This document shows, piece after piece, positions 1-7,057 of a stretch of 39,783 nt of DNA. The position numbers and the translations under genes were made by a program. The notes below the pieces were generated by a model. The model saw only the letters and a list, made by a program, of their open reading frames with translations, was not told the DNA's origin and did no database searches. Numbering within the stretch: the first letter of the stretch is position 1; the number at the start of each line of letters is the position of its first letter. Source of the stretch: Deltaproteobacteria bacterium (GTDB lineage Bacteria > Desulfobacterota > Dissulfuribacteria > Dissulfuribacterales > QOAL01); NCBI GenBank assembly GCA_026995935.1, contig JALWNK010000051.1, positions 1 to 39,783 of the forward strand. The letters run 5' to 3'.

Positions 1-1148
1 ACAGATGCGGTTATAATGCCAAAGGCGGAGACCACCTGGGTAAGCTGGCCCTGCTTGGAAAGCTCTGCCAAGGAAAGAGTAATGGCGTCCACGTCCGTAA
101 GCCCTGAAAAAAAGGAGACAACATAAACCCCTGCATCCCCATACCTGCTTCTTACAAAGGAGCTTGCCCCGTAAACGACACCAAAAAGGATGCCAAACTT
201 CACTGCCTCGCTGAGCTGCAGGGGATTTTTTGCAAAGGTCTCTGAAATTTCAATATCCGCAGGAGGAGAGCTCCTGTAAAGGAAGTAGGTGAAGACGAGC
301 CCTGAAAGGGTTGCCCCCATAAAGGGCATGAGTATCTTTTCTGCAAGTGCAGGAAATATTATGAAAAGAAGAATCAAGACGCGCAGGAACATAAAGGTGC
401 AGGCAATGGCAATACCCCCAGCCACGTGAACCGTCACCTGTTTCTTGACAGCCGCTATCCTTGAAAGTGACACGGTGACTGCAGTTGATGAAACCATTCC
501 CCCGAGGGCCCCAGTAAGGAAAAGGCCCCTTTTGTGTCCAAAGACCTTTATGGCAGCATAGCCCACAAAGGAAATGGCAGAGATTATCACTGCCATGAGC
601 CACGTCTTATAGGGGTTAAAGAGATGGTACGGCCCCATCATCCTGTTTGGAAGAATGGGAAGGACGAGAAAGGTCATTGCAAGAAGAAGAACCGCCGCAT
701 TGATGTCTTCTGAAGTTATTCTTGCCTCAACCTTTCTGAGCTTTGGCTTGATCTCAAGGAGGACTATTATGAGAACACCGATGAATACCGCATATTTTTC
801 CATGTGAAGGCTCACAAGAAGGCCCAGAAGAAAGGTGGCAATGGCGGAAAAATGGGTGGTGGAACCGTAATCAAGCCCTTCTTCCCCTTCAGTGATGGAG
901 CGGCTCACCTTAAGATAGTAGGCCGTAAGTATTACGAGCCCGGTGATAAAGCCGGAAATCAACGCGATGCCGGAAATATCCCTGCTGATAAGCCCGGACA
1001 TGTAACCTGCCAGGGCAATAATGGAAAAGGTCCTTGAGCCGGCAAAGCTCTTTTCATCCCGGCTCAAGTGGTAGATGGAGCGCTGCATGCCTATCATGAA
1101 TCCAAGGACTGCAGCAACAAGTATGGATCTGATTATCTGGATGTCCAT
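1..1148 (-). CDS. MgtC/SapB-DUF4010 family membrane protein (partial, 3' end off the window)
   Basis: The frame is open from ATG at 1148 down to the window edge (382 residues, no stop), so the C-terminus is missing. The start follows AAGGGAG about 2-8 bases upstream. The first ~130 residues have the MgtC layout: a hydrophobic helix ending in GFMIGMQRS, then a SxAGSRTFSIIALAG segment like the GxRTxxLVxLG of MgtC proteins. The rest is a multi-helix domain of the DUF4010 type, with GALGGMVSSTAVTVSLSRIA around residues 200-225. Known MgtC/DUF4010 fusions are inner-membrane proteins of about 410-430 residues and unsettled function, so roughly 30-50 residues are probably lost here. It is divergent from the 1293-4138 operon, with 144 bases between the two starts. 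The family assignment is good; the substrate or role is unknown. Confidence 0.8.
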   Translation of the reverse strand, partial: MDIQIIRSILVAAVLGFMIGMQRSIYHLSRDEKSFAGSRTFSIIALAGYMSGLISRDISGIALISGFITGLVILTAYYLKVSRSITEGEEGLDYGSTTHFSAIATFLLGLLVSLHMEKYAVFIGVLIIVLLEIKPKLRKVEARITSEDINAAVLLLAMTFLVLPILPNRMMGPYHLFNPYKTWLMAVIISAISFVGYAAIKVFGHKRGLFLTGALGGMVSSTAVTVSLSRIAAVKKQVTVHVAGGIAIACTFMFLRVLILLFIIFPALAEKILMPFMGATLSGLVFTYFLYRSSPPADIEISETFAKNPLQLSEAVKFGILFGVVYGASSFVRSRYGDAGVYVVSFFSGLTDVDAITLSLAELSKQGQLTQVVSAFGIITAS

Positions 1149-1292
1149 TCTCCCTTAAGAATCCTCCCAGTTCCTTTGTCCTTCTCATAATAGATGACAT
1201 AACAGCTGGCTCCAAGAAAAATGGCCGTTTCCTTTGACTCTTAAAATAGTTAATATTAGTTATTGATCAAAAAAGGAGAGCCTGCAGACATC

Positions 1293-2087
1293 ATGGGAGC
1301 CACATACAAGATACATCCAATAGTTGTAGGCACAAAGATATTTGATAAGGGCATGATGACCTATCAGCACGATTACGGGAAAACCTACACCATTCCCATT
1401 TACTCATGGCTTATCGAAGGAGGGGACAAGAACATCCTGGTGGATACGGGCCTCATGGGTGTCATCCAGTCAGAAGACCGCGAAAAGGCCATAGGTGGAA
1501 GGATTTACACCTTTGAAGAGGGCCTTGAAAAATGGAATCTCAAGCCTGAAGACATAGACATTGTCATCCACACACACCTTCACAACGATCACTGTGAAAA
1601 CGATTTTAAGTGCGTAAATGCAAGGTTCTATGCCCATGAACTCGAGTTTGACTCCTGCTACAACCCCCATCCCCTGGATTTCCGCTACATGGCAGATTTC
1701 GTCCAGGAGCTTGATGAACAGGGTCTCATGGAGCATCTGAGTGAGGACAGGGAGATCCTGCCTGGCATAAGGATGGTTCACATGCCTGCCCACACAAGGG
1801 GCGGCATGAGCGTATTCATTGAAACGGATATGGGGACTGCTGCCATTAGTGGCTTCTGCACCATACTTGAAAACTTCTTTCCTCCGGTCCAGATAAGGGC
1901 CATGGAGATGGAAGTGATACCTCCCGGGACCCACGTAAACACCTACCAGGCCTATGACATGGTTAAAAGGCTTAAGCGTGAGGCAGACCTTCCCCTGCCC
2001 CTTCACGAGCCCATGTTCGCAAACGTTGACACCATTCCAGACGACCTGCCGGAAAGCTACCATGAAATACTCAAAGGGACAGATTAA
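1293..2087 (+). CDS. MBL-fold metallo-hydrolase, lactonase-like
   Basis: A 264-residue protein of the metallo-beta-lactamase fold, closest in layout to the N-acyl-homoserine-lactonase-like branch. Visible metal motifs are HTHLHNDH (H95, H97, D99, H100), PAHTRGG (H167) and a late LHEP (H238). At the place where most family members have the bridging Asp (usually GD after a hydrophobic strand) this protein reads ISGFCT (residues 186-190), so the usual ligand is not evident. ATG at 1293 is preceded by AAAGGAGAG (13-base gap); a TTG 30 bases upstream is in frame but has no ribosome site. The 3' end overlaps the next gene by 26 bases, which suggests translational coupling. Cytoplasmic, with no signal peptide. 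Lactonase activity is only a guess, since MBL sequences are poor guides to substrate. Confidence 0.8.
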   Translation: MGATYKIHPIVVGTKIFDKGMMTYQHDYGKTYTIPIYSWLIEGGDKNILVDTGLMGVIQSEDREKAIGGRIYTFEEGLEKWNLKPEDIDIVIHTHLHNDHCENDFKCVNARFYAHELEFDSCYNPHPLDFRYMADFVQELDEQGLMEHLSEDREILPGIRMVHMPAHTRGGMSVFIETDMGTAAISGFCTILENFFPPVQIRAMEMEVIPPGTHVNTYQAYDMVKRLKREADLPLPLHEPMFANVDTIPDDLPESYHEILKGTD

Positions 2088-2517
2088 CAGGGTTTTCGTG
2101 GTAAGGCTTGAAGACGGCGATGTGGTCCATGAATGCCTTGAGGAGCTGGCACGCAGGGAAGGAATCAAGGCTGCTGCCGTAATCGCAGTTGGCGGAGCAG
2201 ACAGGGAAAGCAGACTGGTGGTAGGCCCTCAAAAGGGGCGCGGTGACAACCCTGTTACGCCCAACAAGGCCACACTTTCAGAGGTGCACGAGGTTGTTGG
2301 AACAGGAACCATCTTTCAAGACCAGGATGGCTCCCCCTTGGTACACATGCACTTTGCCTGTGGCAGAGGGGTGGAAACCATAACGGGGTGCATCAGGGAA
2401 GGCGTAAAAACGTGGCACATACTTGAACTTATTCTGTTTGAAATCGAGGGAACGGATGCCATAAGAAAACTTGATAAAAGCCTTGGCTTTAAACTACTTG
2501 AACCAGAAGGAGAGTGA
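2062..2517 (+). CDS. PPC/DUF296 domain protein
   Basis: A 151-residue single-domain protein of the PPC/DUF296 family. Evidence is the start VFVVRLEDGDVVHECLEELA, the AAVIAVGGADR strand-turn, and VHMHFACGR (H95, H97) with a later WHILELILFE (H119). These match the histidines thought to bind zinc in bacterial members. The family includes plant AT-hook proteins, but bacterial members lack the AT-hook, as here, and their role is unsettled. The start at 2062 gives the family's usual length; upstream in-frame codons would lie deep inside the MBL gene. Its initiation region is inside the last 26 bases of the MBL gene, and LolA starts 3 bases after its stop, so the three are almost certainly co-transcribed. 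Confidence 0.8.
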   Translation: MKYSKGQINRVFVVRLEDGDVVHECLEELARREGIKAAAVIAVGGADRESRLVVGPQKGRGDNPVTPNKATLSEVHEVVGTGTIFQDQDGSPLVHMHFACGRGVETITGCIREGVKTWHILELILFEIEGTDAIRKLDKSLGFKLLEPEGE

Positions 2518-2520
2518 CCT

Positions 2521-3210
2521 TTGAATAATAAAGGAAAAACAATTAATTTTTTTGGGGTGGCATGGGCCTTTTTGTGCGTGTTCCTTCTTCTTGCCTGTTT
2601 TAAGGCTGCTCACGTTGTGGCAAGGCCTGGGAAACCCTGCACTTTCGTTATAGACGGGCTCCAGAAGAGATACGATTCCACCAGAGACATCAGCGCCCAG
2701 TTTTTTCAGGAGACCATTGTCCCTGGAGATCCAGAACCTGTAAAGGCATCAGGCAGGGTCTATTTCAAAAGGCCGCATCTCATGCGCTGGGACTACGAAA
2801 AGCCGGAAAAACAGCTCATAGTCACAAGCGGAACCAGGGTATATGTCTTTGAGCCAGAGGCCAACCAGGTGAGCATACTTTCCAGAAAACAGTTTCTTTC
2901 CACCAAGGTCAGCAGAGCCTTTTTCTTTGGAAAGGGTGACATCCAGCGTGACTTCAAGGTAAAAGGCTGCATGCTGACAAGGGATGGCTGGGTGCTGAGT
3001 CTTGAGCCAAAACAGTCTATCGTACAGCTAAAGAGCCTTAAACTCACCATAGACAAGAAGGACTTTTTAGTAAAAAAGACCGAGATAGAAGATCAGATGG
3101 GAAGCCGCACCGTTATCACGTTCAAAAATATCAGGGTCAACACCAACATGGACCCAAAGCTCTTCGAGTTTACACCTCCAAAGGGTGTAGAAATCTTCAA
3201 TGCAGGATAG
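2521..3210 (+). CDS. lolA: Outer-membrane lipoprotein carrier protein LolA
   Basis: A 229-residue exported protein of the LolA family, which carries lipoproteins across the periplasm from the LolCDE transporter to the outer membrane. Evidence: an N-terminal hydrophobic segment (about residues 10-25), then the typical order ISAQFFQETI, ASGRVYFKRPHLMRWDY, SGTRVYVFEPEANQV and a C-terminal TVITFKNIRVNTNMDPKLFEFTPPKGVEI. The start is TTG at 2521, with GGAGAG 8 bases upstream; no ATG fits the signal sequence. Oddity: the hydrophobic segment ends FLLLAC (C26), which resembles a lipobox, although HVVA followed by R would also be a signal peptidase I site. Classical LolA is soluble, so a membrane-anchored variant is possible. 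It lies between a DUF296 gene and nadA in one operon. Confidence 0.88.
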   Translation: MNNKGKTINFFGVAWAFLCVFLLLACFKAAHVVARPGKPCTFVIDGLQKRYDSTRDISAQFFQETIVPGDPEPVKASGRVYFKRPHLMRWDYEKPEKQLIVTSGTRVYVFEPEANQVSILSRKQFLSTKVSRAFFFGKGDIQRDFKVKGCMLTRDGWVLSLEPKQSIVQLKSLKLTIDKKDFLVKKTEIEDQMGSRTVITFKNIRVNTNMDPKLFEFTPPKGVEIFNAG

Positions 3211-3220
3211 AGGTGAAGAG

Positions 3221-4138
3221 ATGGAAAATACCCAGGAACTTACAAAGAAGATAAGGGAGCTAGCCAGGGAGAAAAACGCCATAATACTTGCCCACAACTA
3301 CCAGATTCCAGAGGTCCAGGACCTTGCTGACCTTACAGGAGACTCCCTGGCACTTAGCATACAGGCATCCAAGACGGATGCAGAGATCATCGTATTCTGT
3401 GGAGTTCACTTCATGGCAGAGGCGGCAAGCATAGTCTGCCCTGACAAGAAGGTGGTAATCCCAGTAAAGGATGCTGGGTGCGCCATGGCTGACATGCTCA
3501 CTGCAGAGCAGCTCAGGCAGTTCAAGGACCGTCACCCAGGTGTGCCCGTTGTAACCTACGTAAATTCAACTGCAGAGGTAAAGGCAGGAAGCGACATCTG
3601 CTGCACCTCGGCAAATGCCATACAGGTGGTCAAGTGGACAAAGAGCCCTGAGGTTATCATGACTCCGGACAGGAACCTCGCTGCATGGGTTCGCCGCCAC
3701 ACGGATCAGACAATTTATTCATGGGACGGCTACTGCCCCATCCACGACGAGCTTACGGTGGAGGCAGTGAAAAAGGCAATGACTGAGCACCCAGATGCCG
3801 TCCTCATGGCGCACCCGGAATGTCCTGAAAGCGTGCTTGAGCTTGCTCACATTGTAAGAAGCACAAGTGGAATGCTTAAATACGCAAAGGAATCAGACCA
3901 CAGGGAGTACATAGTGGCCACTGAAACCGGGCTCCTTCATCCACTTAGAAAACAGAACCCTGAAAAAAAATTCTACCCCGCCTCTCCAGACATGGTGTGC
4001 AAGGACATGAAAAAGACGGGCCTAAAAGAGATACTCTCCGCCCTTGAAAGGGAGGAGCCAGTGGTAAAGGTGCCAGAAGAGATAAGGGTCAAGGCCTACA
4101 AGGCAGTTGAAAGGATGATGGAGGTCCCAAGGGATTAA
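3221..4138 (+). CDS. nadA: Quinolinate synthase NadA
   Basis: Condenses iminoaspartate with dihydroxyacetone phosphate to quinolinate in NAD synthesis; it is a cytoplasmic [4Fe-4S] enzyme. The 305-residue protein shows the family landmarks: ILAHNYQIPEVQDLADLTGD (residues 22-41), FCGVHFMAEAA, AGCAMAD (C87), VTYVNSTAEVKA, GYCPIHDEL (C172), HPECP, and MVCKDMKKTGL (C260). C87, C172 and C260 match the three cluster ligands. ATG 3221 is chosen because GAGGTG lies 7 bases upstream; an in-frame ATG at 3200 would add seven residues and overlap lolA. Neither nadB nor nadC is adjacent. A rho-independent terminator follows immediately. Confidence 0.95.
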   Translation: MENTQELTKKIRELAREKNAIILAHNYQIPEVQDLADLTGDSLALSIQASKTDAEIIVFCGVHFMAEAASIVCPDKKVVIPVKDAGCAMADMLTAEQLRQFKDRHPGVPVVTYVNSTAEVKAGSDICCTSANAIQVVKWTKSPEVIMTPDRNLAAWVRRHTDQTIYSWDGYCPIHDELTVEAVKKAMTEHPDAVLMAHPECPESVLELAHIVRSTSGMLKYAKESDHREYIVATETGLLHPLRKQNPEKKFYPASPDMVCKDMKKTGLKEILSALEREEPVVKVPEEIRVKAYKAVERMMEVPRD

Positions 4139-4177
4139 AAAAGGGGGCCTGGAATGTGCCAATGGCCCCTTTTTCTT
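4139..4177. terminator. Bidirectional rho-independent terminator between nadA and serA
   Basis: AAAAGGGGGCC at 4139-4149 and GGCCCCTTTTT at 4164-4174 form a G/C stem with one bulged G and a 14-base loop, with an A-run on the left and a T-run on the right. It starts at the nadA stop and lies before the serA stop, so it can serve both converging transcripts. Confidence 0.85.
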
Positions 4178-4203
4178 ATTTTATCCCGGTGGGAAAAATC
4201 CGT

Positions 4204-5784
4204 TTACAGCTCCACAGGTATCACCTTTGATACTCCATCTTGCTGGGCGAGTCTTTCAAGCACCTCGTCAGAGGCCTTTTCGTCCGTGGTCAGGAGGATC
4301 ACGTTTCTGTGATGGCCCGGGTCCTGGCCCACCTGCATCCTTGCGATATTTATGCCTGCCTCTCCCAGGGTAAGCCCTATCCTTCCGATAACACCCGGCC
4401 TGTCCTCGTTGTAGATGAGGAGCATGTGGCCTTCTGGTACGGCCTCGAGGGTAAAGTCGTTTATGCGCACAAGCCTTGGCTCTGTCTTACCAAATATGGT
4501 GCCTGCCAGGACCTCTTCACCGTTACTCGTGGTGACCTTGAGCTCAAGGAGGTTATTGAAGTTTTCACAGGTTTCGCTCTTTGACTCCACCACCTTTATG
4601 CCCCTTTCCTTTGCGATTATCGGGGCGTTTACAAAGTTTACGTCCTCCCTGAGGACTGGGGCAAGGAGGTTCTTCAGTATTGTTACGGTCACAGGGGCCG
4701 TGTCTATGTCTGCCAGATCTCCCTGGTAGGAGATCTCAACCCCCTTAAGAGCGCCGTCAAGCACCTGGGCCACAAAGGCACCGCACTTTTCAGCCAGATT
4801 CAGCACTGGCCCAAGGACCTTCAGTGCCTCCCCGCTCACTGAGGGAACGTTGACTGCGTTTCTGACCTCGCCTTTTATGAGGTAGTCTGCTATCTGGCGG
4901 GCCACTGCCACTGCCACGTTCTCCTGGGCCTCCCGGGTGGAGGCACCAAGGTGAGGGGTGCAGATAAAGTTGTCCAGGTGAAGCAGCGGGTTTTCAAGGG
5001 TGGTGGGCTCCTTTTCAAAGACATCCAGGGCTGCAGCTGCAAGCTTTCCAGAGGTCAGGGCCTCGTACAGGTCTGCCTCATTTACAATGCCTCCGCGGGC
5101 GCAGTTCAGCACCATGGCCCCTTTCTTCATCTTGTCGAAAAGCTCCTTGTTAAGCATGCCCCTGGTCTCATCAGTAAGGGGGGTGTGGACAGAGACGTAA
5201 TCCGCCCTTGAAAGGAGGGTGTCAAGGTCAACAAGCTCTATTCCAAGCTTTTCTGCCATCTCTGGATTCATGTACGGGTCATATGCCACAACCTTCATCT
5301 TAAGGCCCTTGGCAAGCTGGGCAACTATGGCCCCAATGCGTCCGCTTCCTATTATGCCAAGGGTCTTTCCAGCAACCTCCTGTCCCATGAACTTCTTCTT
5401 CTCCCACTTGCCCTGTTTCATGGACATGGTGGCCTGTGGAATGTGGCGTGACATGGCAAGGATCATGGCTATGGTGTGCTCTGCGGCAGAGTTGGTGTTT
5501 CCGCCAGGGGTGTTCATTACCACCACACCCTTCTTGTTGCATGCCTCTATATCCACGTTGTCAAGGCCTGTGCCTGCCCTTCCCACAACCTTGAGCCTTT
5601 CTGCATGCTCAAGGAGTTCCGGTGTGACCTTGGTGGCGCTCCTGATTACGAGCGCATCCACATCCTTTATGGCCTCGTACAATTCCTCCGGGGAAAGCCC
5701 CAGCTTCTCCTCCACCTCCAGCCCTGCCTCACGGAGTATGTCGATTCCTTCCTGGGCTATTGGATTAGAAATAAGTACCTTCAT
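4204..5784 (-). CDS. serA: D-3-phosphoglycerate dehydrogenase
   Basis: First step of serine synthesis: oxidises 3-phosphoglycerate to 3-phosphohydroxypyruvate with NAD+. The 526 residues match the long (type 1) SerA form. There is a substrate domain (1-95), a Rossmann domain with GIIGSGRIG (residues 143-151) and YDPY, the catalytic Arg in NCARGG (R230), the catalytic His in TPHLGAST (H278), an intervening ASB-like domain (about 320-450) and a C-terminal ACT domain (LLIYNEDRPGVIGRIG, about 455-526) that usually binds serine. ATG 5784 is preceded by AAGGGAATC. It lies 24 bases downstream of a class V aminotransferase in the same direction, and the two give consecutive steps of the pathway. Feedback control by serine is inferred from the ACT domain. 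Confidence 0.95.
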   Translation of the reverse strand: MKVLISNPIAQEGIDILREAGLEVEEKLGLSPEELYEAIKDVDALVIRSATKVTPELLEHAERLKVVGRAGTGLDNVDIEACNKKGVVVMNTPGGNTNSAAEHTIAMILAMSRHIPQATMSMKQGKWEKKKFMGQEVAGKTLGIIGSGRIGAIVAQLAKGLKMKVVAYDPYMNPEMAEKLGIELVDLDTLLSRADYVSVHTPLTDETRGMLNKELFDKMKKGAMVLNCARGGIVNEADLYEALTSGKLAAAALDVFEKEPTTLENPLLHLDNFICTPHLGASTREAQENVAVAVARQIADYLIKGEVRNAVNVPSVSGEALKVLGPVLNLAEKCGAFVAQVLDGALKGVEISYQGDLADIDTAPVTVTILKNLLAPVLREDVNFVNAPIIAKERGIKVVESKSETCENFNNLLELKVTTSNGEEVLAGTIFGKTEPRLVRINDFTLEAVPEGHMLLIYNEDRPGVIGRIGLTLGEAGINIARMQVGQDPGHHRNVILLTTDEKASDEVLERLAQQDGVSKVIPVEL

Positions 5785-5808
5785 GATATCGATTCCCTTT
5801 CTGAGATT

Positions 5809-6948
5809 TTAGTTGTTTGCAAAAAATTCCTGGCAGGCAGCCACGCCTGAACCAAGGGGGACCTTGTGGCCAAGCTCGTTGAGCGCCCTTTCAACCGCGG
5901 CGACCGCAATGATCATGTCCCATTCACACAGGTATCCGTAGTGAGATATCCTGAATATCTTACCCTTGAGCTGTGCCTGGCCTCCGGCAATAGTAATACC
6001 ATAATCCTCTCTCAAAATTTTTACCACGTCCTGGCCGTTAACACCCTCAGGGGCACAAATGACGGTTATGGCCTCAGAAGGATCCTTTGGAAACTGCTCG
6101 AGCCCCATGGCTTCAACTGCAGCCTTAACCGCGCCTGAAAGACGCCTGTGGTGGGCAAAGAGGTTTTCAAGCCCCATCTGCCTGAACTGCTTCAGCACCT
6201 CTCCAAGGCCTATGATGAGAGAAACGGCAGGGGTATAGGCGGTTGTCTCTTTGGCAAGGGCCTTTCTCTCCTTGAGGAAGTTGAAATAATATCTTGGGGC
6301 CTTGGCCTTTTCTGCCATCTTCCAGGCCTTTTCGCTCACACTCACTACTGCCAAGCCTGGGGGCAGAGAAAGGGACTTCTGGGAACCTGTTACAACAACG
6401 TCAAGATTCCACTCATCCACCTTCATGTCATAGACCCCAAGGGCGCTTATGGCATCCACCACAAACACCGTGTCTGGCTTGTCGGCAATCATCCGGCCAA
6501 GCTCTTCAACAGGGTGCTTAACCCCAGTAGAAGTCTCGTGGGCCTGAACGAATACCGCCTTTGCATCCGGATGTTCATCAAGGGCCGCCTTTACCTGGGC
6601 AGGATCAACGGCATGTCCCCACTCCACGTTGATATCAACTGTTTCGACCCCGTAGGTCTGGCAAAGCTCGCTCCATCGCTCACCAAACTTTCCTGCAACT
6701 ACGCAGATAGCCTTATCCCCTGGGGAAAGGAGGTTGGCCACACTTGCCTCCATGCCCCCTGTGCCAGAAGAGGCAAAGATCAGGCAATCGTTGTTGGTCT
6801 GGTAAAGGTACTTGAGGTCCTTCCTGACCTCGGTGAGAATGCCTGAAAACTGTGGTGACCTGTGATGGATGAGGGGCTCTGACATCACAGACATCACGTG
6901 TGGGTCAACCGCCACTGGCCCTGGGGCCATTAGATATCTTTTCTTCAT
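5809..6948 (-). CDS. Class V aminotransferase, probably the phosphoserine aminotransferase of this pathway
   Basis: A 379-residue PLP enzyme of the serine-pyruvate/alanine-glyoxylate branch of class V. It begins RYLMAPGPVAVDP, has the phosphate-binding ASSGTGGMEA (residues 59-68), VVDAISALG (D165) and the Schiff-base lysine in GSQKSLSLPPG (K191). Length is normal. GGGAGGATAG sits directly before ATG 6948. It is first in a two-gene operon with serA, so it most likely transaminates 3-phosphohydroxypyruvate, replacing a classical SerC. That role is inferred from context; serine-glyoxylate or alanine-glyoxylate transamination is the alternative. The last residues (EFFANN) run almost into the serA ribosome site. 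Confidence 0.88.
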   Translation of the reverse strand: MKKRYLMAPGPVAVDPHVMSVMSEPLIHHRSPQFSGILTEVRKDLKYLYQTNNDCLIFASSGTGGMEASVANLLSPGDKAICVVAGKFGERWSELCQTYGVETVDINVEWGHAVDPAQVKAALDEHPDAKAVFVQAHETSTGVKHPVEELGRMIADKPDTVFVVDAISALGVYDMKVDEWNLDVVVTGSQKSLSLPPGLAVVSVSEKAWKMAEKAKAPRYYFNFLKERKALAKETTAYTPAVSLIIGLGEVLKQFRQMGLENLFAHHRRLSGAVKAAVEAMGLEQFPKDPSEAITVICAPEGVNGQDVVKILREDYGITIAGGQAQLKGKIFRISHYGYLCEWDMIIAVAAVERALNELGHKVPLGSGVAACQEFFANN

Positions 6949-7057
6949 CTATCCTCCCTGTTCAAAAAGGCCCAAGACTTAAGAATTTGAATCGGCCTTA
7001 AAAAATGAGTTTCTTTTTATTAAAAATGAATAGATTTTCACCTTAACAGGCAACTTG

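Noticed and set aside
1234-1262. TTGACT before the MBL operon as a promoter
   Set aside because: The hexamer at the right distance (TAGTTA) is poor, and AT-rich alternatives are at the wrong spacing.
1470-2168. 232-codon open frame on the minus strand across the MBL and PPC genes
   Set aside because: It is the shadow of two genes with clear family motifs and has no motif itself.
5219-5812. 197-codon plus-strand frame opposite serA
   Set aside because: Ser-rich shadow composition, no ribosome site, fully covered by serA.
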